DNA from: Acinetobacter pittii ANC 4050 | GTDB lineage: Bacteria; Pseudomonadota; Gammaproteobacteria; Pseudomonadales; Moraxellaceae | Length of the DNA: 64,000 bases | Direction: 5' to 3' | NCBI RefSeq assembly: GCF_000399685.1 | Contig: NZ_KB976987.1 | Coordinates: forward strand, 2,805,954-2,869,953 | Shown: positions 58,309 through 64,000 of the stretch, in pieces | How the letters are laid out: each line of letters starts with the position of its first letter | Numbering within the stretch: the first letter of the stretch is position 1 | Notes under the pieces: generated by a model | What the model saw: only the letters and a program-made list of their open reading frames with translations | The model's database searches: none | What the model was told of the DNA's origin: nothing | Program-made: the position numbers and the translations under genes

Positions 58309-58917
58309 TTGAAATTTGATTATTGGTTTTGTATTTTGTTTACCTCATCTTTAGCTCAAGATCATTTTGAACCATCACAATTACAGCGCCTTAGTCTCAA
58401 ATTTTTTATTATTGCGTTGATGACAATAATGACGGGGTGCACCAGCTTAGGACCTAATAGTGGCTCTTTTTCTTGGCGCTCTAATAAGCTCTCATCAGGC
58501 TTACAAAAAGCTTATTCTGTCCCGCCGAGCACAGCCAATCGTCTATCCCCCATGATTATTCAAAGTGCTGATCAATACAATGTACCGCCTCTTTTACTTG
58601 CAGCAGTGATTAGACAAGAGTCTAGTTACAATAGTAATGCTCGCTCTCCTACTGGTGCAGTCGGTTTAACTCAAATTATTCCGAGCTATTGGCAACAAAC
58701 TTGTGCGGGGAATTTATATGATGAAACTACTAATATCCTATGTGGTGCTTATATCTTAAACCACTATTATCAATCAGCTGATAGTTGGTTCAAGGCGACA
58801 GCTTATTATAATGTAGGACCAACTGGTTATGAGCGAAGCTTCTGGACACGTCACAAAGCAAAAAAATATGCTCGATCTGTGAAGCGTCATCAAAAAACTT
58901 TAAAAAGTGCCTTATAA
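58309..58917 (+). CDS. Lytic transglycosylase lipoprotein (SLT family)
   Basis: A peptidoglycan-cleaving enzyme of up to 202 residues. A hydrophobic stretch (about 30-43) ends in lipobox MTGC, so it is probably an outer-membrane lipoprotein. The SLT domain has catalytic Glu104 in IRQESSYNSNARSPTGAVGLTQIIP and the AYYNVGPTGY motif. The start is uncertain: the frame opens at TTG 58309, another TTG lies at 58336, and the first in-frame ATG would leave too short a signal. Small size resembles EmtA/PA-type endolytic enzymes. It is transcribed downstream of the small RNA terminator. Confidence 0.82.
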   Translation: MKFDYWFCILFTSSLAQDHFEPSQLQRLSLKFFIIALMTIMTGCTSLGPNSGSFSWRSNKLSSGLQKAYSVPPSTANRLSPMIIQSADQYNVPPLLLAAVIRQESSYNSNARSPTGAVGLTQIIPSYWQQTCAGNLYDETTNILCGAYILNHYYQSADSWFKATAYYNVGPTGYERSFWTRHKAKKYARSVKRHQKTLKSAL

Positions 58918-58930
58918 ATTGAAATCAAAT

Positions 58931-58961
58931 AAAAAAGCCCATTTATTAATGGGCTTTTTTT
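58931..58961. terminator. Bidirectional terminator between the transglycosylase gene and cysK
   Basis: Stem AAAAAAGCCCATT with AATGGGCTTTTTT around loop TATT; A and T tracts on both sides. Confidence 0.9.
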
Positions 58962-58973
58962 ATCTAGTTAATT

Positions 58974-59972
58974 TTATTCGTCAAATAAACCTTCAAATAA
59001 AACAGAAGATAAATAACGCTCCCCGCTGTCAGGAAGAATAACGAGTATTGTTTTACCAGCATTTTCAGGACGCTCTGCAATTTTAGCAGCAGCAGCCAAG
59101 GCAGCTCCACTTGAGATACCTACCAAAATACCTTCTTGAGTTGCACAGTTTCTCGCCCATTGAATTGCTTCCTCACTACTCACTGGTAAGACTTCATCAA
59201 CCAGATTTAAATCAAGATTCTTTGGAATAAAGTTTGCACCAATCCCCTGAATTTTATGAGGTGCAGGAGTGATATTCTCTCCATTTTTGGTTTGAGTAAT
59301 AATTGGAGACTCGGCAGGTTCAACAGCTACGGAGTATAGTGGCTTATTTTGGACTTGTTCAAAATAACGAGAAATACCCGTAATCGTACCGCCAGTACCT
59401 ACGCCAGCAACTAAGATATCAACTTGCCCACCTGTTGCTTGCCAAATTTCTGGGCCAGTTGTATCTACATGAATTTGTGGATTGGCTGGGTTTTCGAATT
59501 GTTGAGGTAAGAAATAAACATCTGGCTGTTCAGTTGCTAATCGTACAGCTTCATCAACTGCACCTTTCATCCCTTTCGCTGGTTCAGTTAAAACCAAATT
59601 AGCGCCTAAAGCTTTTAATACTTTTCTACGTTCAAGACTCATGCTGGCTGGCATAGTCAAAGTAATTGGATAACCCTTCGCTGCAGCAACAAAAGCCAAT
59701 GCAATCCCTGTATTACCACTGGTTGGCTCAACAATATGCATACCGTCTTTTAATACACCACGTTTTTCTGCATCCGCAATTAATGCTGCTCCAATACGGC
59801 ATTTCACAGAAAAGGCAGGATTACGACTCTCTACTTTCGCTAATACAGTTGCGCTCGTTTTAATCAAACGGTTAATGCGGACTAAAGGCGTATTACCAAT
59901 AGCTTCTGCATTATTTGAATAAACTGCGATACCTAAATTACTGGGTGTGGGGAATTGCTGATCGGTAGACAT
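58974..59972 (-). CDS. cysK: Cysteine synthase A
   Basis: O-acetylserine sulfhydrylase of 332 residues that makes cysteine from O-acetylserine and sulfide. PLP-binding Lys57 is in [15 protein letters not shown]; the substrate loop [11 protein letters not shown] and the phosphate-binding [10 protein letters not shown] follow. The SVKCRIG form and length match CysK rather than CysM. Monocistronic, oriented like the rRNA operon beyond it. Confidence 0.93.
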   Translation of the reverse strand: MSTDQQFPTPSNLGIAVYSNNAEAIGNTPLVRINRLIKTSATVLAKVESRNPAFSVKCRIGAALIADAEKRGVLKDGMHIVEPTSGNTGIALAFVAAAKGYPITLTMPASMSLERRKVLKALGANLVLTEPAKGMKGAVDEAVRLATEQPDVYFLPQQFENPANPQIHVDTTGPEIWQATGGQVDILVAGVGTGGTITGISRYFEQVQNKPLYSVAVEPAESPIITQTKNGENITPAPHKIQGIGANFIPKNLDLNLVDEVLPVSSEEAIQWARNCATQEGILVGISSGAALAAAAKIAERPENAGKTILVILPDSGERYLSSVLFEGLFDE

Positions 59973-60053
59973 GTTATATCCTTATTAGATTTGATATGAA
60001 TTTATTCCATTATAATCATATAAAGAATTGAATATATTATTCCGCGCATAAAA

Positions 60054-60085
60054 AAACACCCCTGACCATTGAGTCTGGGGTGTTT
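60054..60085 (-). terminator. Terminator of the rRNA operon
   Basis: Stem AAACACCCC with GGGGTGTTT, extended by GAC/GTC after one mismatch; on the minus strand it runs into a T tract. It directly follows the 5S gene. Confidence 0.88.
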
Positions 60086-60093
60086 GAATAATG

Positions 60094-60209
60094 AGCTGGC
60101 GATGACTTACTCTCACATGGGTAACCCCACACTACCATCAGCGCTAAGAGGTTTCACTTCTGAGTTCGGGAAGGGATCAGGTGGTTCACTCTTGCTATGG
60201 TCGCCAGCA
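60094..60209 (-). rRNA. rrf: 5S ribosomal RNA
   Basis: The minus strand reads GCTGGCGACCATAGCAAGAG at the 5' end and ends CATCGCCAGCTC, pairing into the closing stem. About 115 nt, the standard 5S size. Exact ends are estimated from the closing helix. It is the last gene of a 16S-tRNA-Ile-tRNA-Ala-23S-5S operon. Confidence 0.95.
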
Positions 60210-60396
60210 CAACTGGTATGGATACTTGCTTCGTTTTATTCACATGGTGATACGTTGCGTTTTCCAAATCTTTACAGATGGGCTGATTGAATCTTACTTT
60301 ATCTGTTCATTTTAGCTAAGCGTTTAACTAAATCAAGTTGCTTTGCATGTTTATGAATCGATTGATGCTTCATATACAACTGCTTGGGTGTTGTAT

Positions 60397-63288
<2,892 letters not shown>

Positions 63289-63639
63289 CAACCCCAAACA
63301 GTCGTCAACACCTACAAGTGAGTGTTGTCCGTGCGATTCTTCATCGCTACTATCTGTTGTCTGTGTACTTAAACACTGTACAGCTTCAATCTAAATTCAT
63401 ATACCAAAACGCTTGATTCAGTTAATTTGCTAGTTCTCAATTCATTCAGATTAATTGCTTAATCTAAACTCTTGAGTGAACAATTTATTTCAGACTCAAT
63501 TTTGCCAATCTGTTAATGAATAAACATGCCTTCGTCAGGTCATGCTTAATACCGTGATACTTAAATCACAGAAGTTAATAAACCAAGATCATATAATCTC
63601 TATTTACTAATTTCTGTAATCCGAACTTCTCTTAAGTTC
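63289..63639 (-). other. Spacer between tRNA-Ala and 23S rRNA
   Basis: A 351-bp transcribed spacer. Apart from sequence flanking the 23S closing helix (TTGGGG next to its 5' end), I see no gene or repeat. It should carry RNase III processing and antitermination signals, which I cannot place precisely. Confidence 0.5.
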
Positions 63640-63715
63640 TGGTGGAGACTAGGAGAGTCGAACTCCTGACCTCCTGCGTGCAAAGCAGGCGCTCTACCAA
63701 CTAAGCTAAGTCCCC
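63640..63715 (-). tRNA. tRNA-Ala (anticodon TGC)
   Basis: The 76-nt gene folds into a full cloverleaf on the minus strand: acceptor GGGGACT, D-arm AGCTTAGTTGGTAGAGC, anticodon loop CTTTGCA, T-arm GTTCGACTC, and encoded CCA. Located in the 16S-23S spacer. Confidence 0.96.
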
Positions 63716-63771
63716 AGCTTACATCATCAGTCATGTATCTTTTTATCTATAACTTTAACCAGTCAAAGTCA

Positions 63772-63848
<77 letters not shown>

Positions 63849-63907
63849 TCAGATACATCTATGAAGAACAACTTGTTGTGGATTCTTACCAATCGTCAAT
63901 CTTTCGT

Positions 63908-64000
<93 letters not shown>

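Overview
The window is chromosomal DNA of a low-GC gammaproteobacterium, almost certainly an Acinetobacter of the baumannii/calcoaceticus group. The evidence is the order xerD-dsbC-hom-thrC, the linked gacA-pilS-pilR genes, an intact 1488-bp comM, a carbapenem-channel-type OprD porin, a D12-class adenine methylase inside the riboflavin genes, and an rRNA operon at the right edge. This assignment rests on remembered protein families and synteny; no database search was run.

Layout. 1-4.3 kb (minus): the end of a cell-wall cluster (ftsW partial, murD), then a Fur-controlled feoA-feoB-Cys-rich membrane protein operon. 4.4-9 kb (plus): xerD, a lipoprotein DsbC, hom and thrC. 9-14 kb: pbpG (minus), then a plus-strand regulatory operon gacA-pilS-pilR. 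14-19 kb (minus): an S41 protease, gpmI, lptG and lptF. 19-22 kb (plus): pepA-holC, a coiled-coil protein and a 72-aa protein behind a double Pho box. 22-27.6 kb (minus): ribE, adenine methylase, ribD, nrdR, then the glnK-amtB nitrogen pair. 27.9-33 kb: ubiK, comM, and a MocR regulator divergent from a two-aldolase operon. 33-36 kb: a TorF-type porin, a 960-bp AT-rich gap and an OprD-family porin. 36-50.6 kb: housekeeping and transport genes (ppa, fadD, parC, two MFS carriers, a TRIC channel, YchJ, a TerC-type protein, a LOG protein, a GH25 lysozyme, dinB). 50.9-60 kb: RidA, DUF2726, YgiQ, a phytase-like lipoprotein, a MerR regulator with its divergent operon, an unannotated small RNA, a lytic transglycosylase and cysK. 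60.05-64 kb (minus): 5S, 23S, tRNA-Ala(TGC), tRNA-Ile(GAT) and the 3' end of 16S.

The most interesting element is a small-RNA gene at about 58101-58215. It has four hairpins, each showing AGGA in its loop, and the last hairpin doubles as the terminator. A TGTAAG-N6-CGTACA palindrome lies about 69 bp upstream. This is the architecture of the RsmX/Y/Z RNAs that sequester RsmA/CsrA under GacA control, and gacA is in the same window. Other regulatory signals seen are a Fur box (feo), tandem Pho boxes (72-aa protein), a sigma-54-like site (glnK), a MerR-type 19-bp-spacer promoter, an inverted-repeat operator for the MocR cluster, and a wobble-stabilised hairpin after lptG.

There are no insertion sequences, prophage genes, CRISPR arrays or acquired resistance genes. 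comM, a known island target in A. baumannii, is uninterrupted, and the ParC quinolone-resistance residues are wild type. One gene, a DUF2798 protein, is broken by a single in-frame stop.
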